Part shown: positions 63,000-64,000 of the stretch, in pieces
Layout: every line of letters starts with the position of its first letter
Position numbering within the stretch: the first letter of the stretch is position 1
Origin: Flavobacterium limnosediminis JC2902
GTDB lineage: Bacteria > Bacteroidota > Bacteroidia > Flavobacteriales > Flavobacteriaceae
Assembly (NCBI RefSeq): GCF_000498535.1
Contig: NZ_AVGG01000005.1
Span: 62,001 to 126,000, forward strand
Length of the DNA stretch: 64,000 nt
Direction: 5' to 3'
Made by a program: the position numbers and the translations under genes
The notes under the pieces: model-generated
Seen by the model: the letters and a program-made list of their open reading frames with translations, nothing else
Databases searched by the model: none
Told to the model about the DNA's origin: nothing

Positions 63000-63254
63000 A
63001 TGTTATTATTCCCTGCCTCCGTATTCAAACAACAAAGTCTTGAAAAGCTAACCAATAAGTTAGAAAACAGAAACGAATTTACTCTTGTTAATTTCATCAA
63101 CAAACATAATAAAGTAATTAGAACTTCCGGAGGAACTCAACTTACTAAAAAAGACGAAATCGATATAATGGACAAGGAAATTGATAAAATGGTGTATGAG
63201 TTGTATGGTTTGAATAAGGAGAAAATTAGTATTGTGGAGAATTCTAAAAATTAA
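63000..63254 (+). pseudogene. C-terminal remnant of a DNA methyltransferase / type IIG enzyme
   Basis: 84 residues. The end, DKEIDKMVYELYGLNKEKISIVE, is the stereotyped C-terminus of Eco57I/PglX-type DNA methyltransferases and type IIG enzymes, whose full length is normally over 800 residues. Nothing upstream continues it: the terminator of the previous operon lies 140 bases away. It therefore looks like a leftover of a recombined restriction-modification gene, although a short independent gene cannot be excluded. It is six bases before the trypco2-like gene. Confidence 0.55.
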
Positions 63255-63260
63255 TAGAGT

Positions 63261-63560
63261 ATGGAATTAAAAGAGTTTATAAAACAGACAATTACACAAA
63301 TTACAGATGGTGTTAGAGAAGGTCATGAATATATCGTTTCAAATGATTATGGATCTGGCGTAAGGGATGTTACTTGTACCGAAGTAAATTTTGATATCGC
63401 TATCACTACAAATGAAGAAGAAAAGACAGGGATGGGAGGTAAATTGAATGTAGTTAGTTTCTTTAATACGGGAATAGACAAAGAAGATATTTCAAAATCT
63501 ACTAACTATAATAGAATACAATTTAAATTAAGTGTTGGTATCAAAACTCAAGGTAACTAA
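63261..63560 (+). CDS. Trypco2-like small protein
   Basis: 99 residues: LKEFIKQTITQITDGVREGHEYI, then a Gly-rich turn, then VNFDIAITTNEEEKTGMGGKLNVVSFF and a final NRIQFKLSVGI. This order (helix, FD-A-T strand, GGK strand, R-I-F-V strand) fits trypsin-co-occurring domain 2, a small partner domain found in conflict systems next to proteases or NTPases. It is followed 13 bases later by an OLD-family ATPase gene, a plausible partner. Confidence 0.6.
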   Translation: MELKEFIKQTITQITDGVREGHEYIVSNDYGSGVRDVTCTEVNFDIAITTNEEEKTGMGGKLNVVSFFNTGIDKEDISKSTNYNRIQFKLSVGIKTQGN

Positions 63561-63573
63561 TAAATTAAGGACT

Positions 63574-64000
63574 ATGTATGTATCTAAACTAAAACTTTGG
63601 AATTTTAGAAAATATGGTTCCTTACAACCCATAAATTTAAACTCTCCAAACTTGGAAATTCATTTCAAAAAAGGAATGAATATACTTATTGGTGAAAATG
63701 ATTCGGGTAAATCAGCTATTCTTGATGCTATAAAATTGGTTCTAAAAACGCACGCTTATGAATGGATTAAGATCGAGGAAAATGATTTTTATAATGAAGG
63801 AGACGATATTGCAAGTATTACTAGGATAGAGATAGAGTTTTCAGGGATTAATGATCTTGAAGCAAGTAATTTTACCGAATGGTGTGGTTGGCAAGATGAA
63901 GAGGTTGAAAATGAATCCGGTATAAAAGAACTTAAACCTAGACCTAAATTAATTCTCATTTATCAAGCAGAATTAAGAGAAGGAAAAATTATACCTACAG
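63574..64000 (+). CDS. OLD-family ATPase/endonuclease, N-terminal part (cut by window edge)
   Basis: 142 residues visible from the ATG at 63574 to the edge, open throughout. It begins VSKLKLWNFRKYGSLQPINL and has Walker A LIGENDSGKSAILDAIK at about residues 37-53, as in OLD/RecF-type ATPases. In complete members a Toprim nuclease domain follows. With the trypco2-like gene upstream, this is probably the start of a defence module related in type to Gabija (GajA) or to other OLD systems; the rest is outside the window. Confidence 0.8.
   Translation, partial: MYVSKLKLWNFRKYGSLQPINLNSPNLEIHFKKGMNILIGENDSGKSAILDAIKLVLKTHAYEWIKIEENDFYNEGDDIASITRIEIEFSGINDLEASNFTEWCGWQDEEVENESGIKELKPRPKLILIYQAELREGKIIPT

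Overview
The window looks like a Bacteroidota chromosome, most likely a Flavobacterium-like member of the Flavobacteriia. It is AT-rich. Genes lack Shine-Dalgarno sites, and at least one clear promoter has the TAnnTTTG -7 box. It carries a SusC/SusD pair, an RteC-type regulator, and a secreted protein with a type IX secretion (T9SS) C-terminal signal. Function calls rest on motifs read by eye; no database was searched.

Layout. (1) 1-10.1 kb, minus strand: a two-gene module with a very large protein that runs off the left edge; a run of small exported proteins and lipoproteins (lipocalin-like, GYF_2 and SH3 domains); and a membrane protein / NarL-type histidine kinase / LuxR response regulator operon. 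(2) 10.3-13.3 kb, plus strand: mobile-element functions (RteC, an excisionase-like HTH protein, a replication-type HTH protein, a DnaC-like ATPase). (3) 13.4-31.1 kb: cargo. It holds a four-gene operon ending in an LCAT-like lipase, a DUF4041/T5orf172 protein, small genes, a HipBA pair, a 1,287-residue protein, and a Tle1-like (DUF2235) phospholipase with a DUF2931 lipoprotein as likely immunity protein. (4) 31.6-38.3 kb, minus strand: a P-loop protein and a four-gene MBL hydrolase / trypsin-like protease / small protein / SMC-like ATPase operon that matches the Lamassu 'hydrolase-protease' (ABC-3C-like) defence layout. (5) 38.3-55.1 kb: about twelve units of one to two unrelated genes, almost all on the minus strand. 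(6) 55.4-62.8 kb, plus strand: a structured RNA candidate, then susC-susD-S9 peptidase. (7) 63-64 kb: a methyltransferase tail fragment, a trypco2-like protein and the start of an OLD-family ATPase.

The main discovery is region 5. The units are separated by dyad-symmetric sites that behave like integron attC sites. The short sequence at the 3' end of a unit (R'') pairs with the short sequence at the 5' end of the same unit (R'), even when they are up to 2.7 kb apart, and not with the R' physically next to it. Examples are TACACAAC/GTTGTGTA, GCACACAAC/GTTGTGTGC, GCCAAC/GTTGGC and CACCTAAC/GTTAGGCG. This is what is expected if each unit was once a circular cassette. Inner stems also co-vary between sites. 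No integrase gene is visible, so this would be a cassette cluster without integrase (CALIN-like) in a phylum where integrons are rarely reported. The cassettes carry defence-like genes: FRG, HEPN-like, MBL plus membrane protein, TIKI/TraB-like, a trypsin-like protease, DEDDh-BRCT, and others.

A second thread is a motif with two ACGT boxes one helical turn apart (ACGTGTTTATACGTATTGA and relatives). It lies upstream of rteC, the lipase operon, the 1,287-residue protein and six cassette junctions, always pointing at the downstream gene. This suggests that mobile functions and cargo share one regulator.
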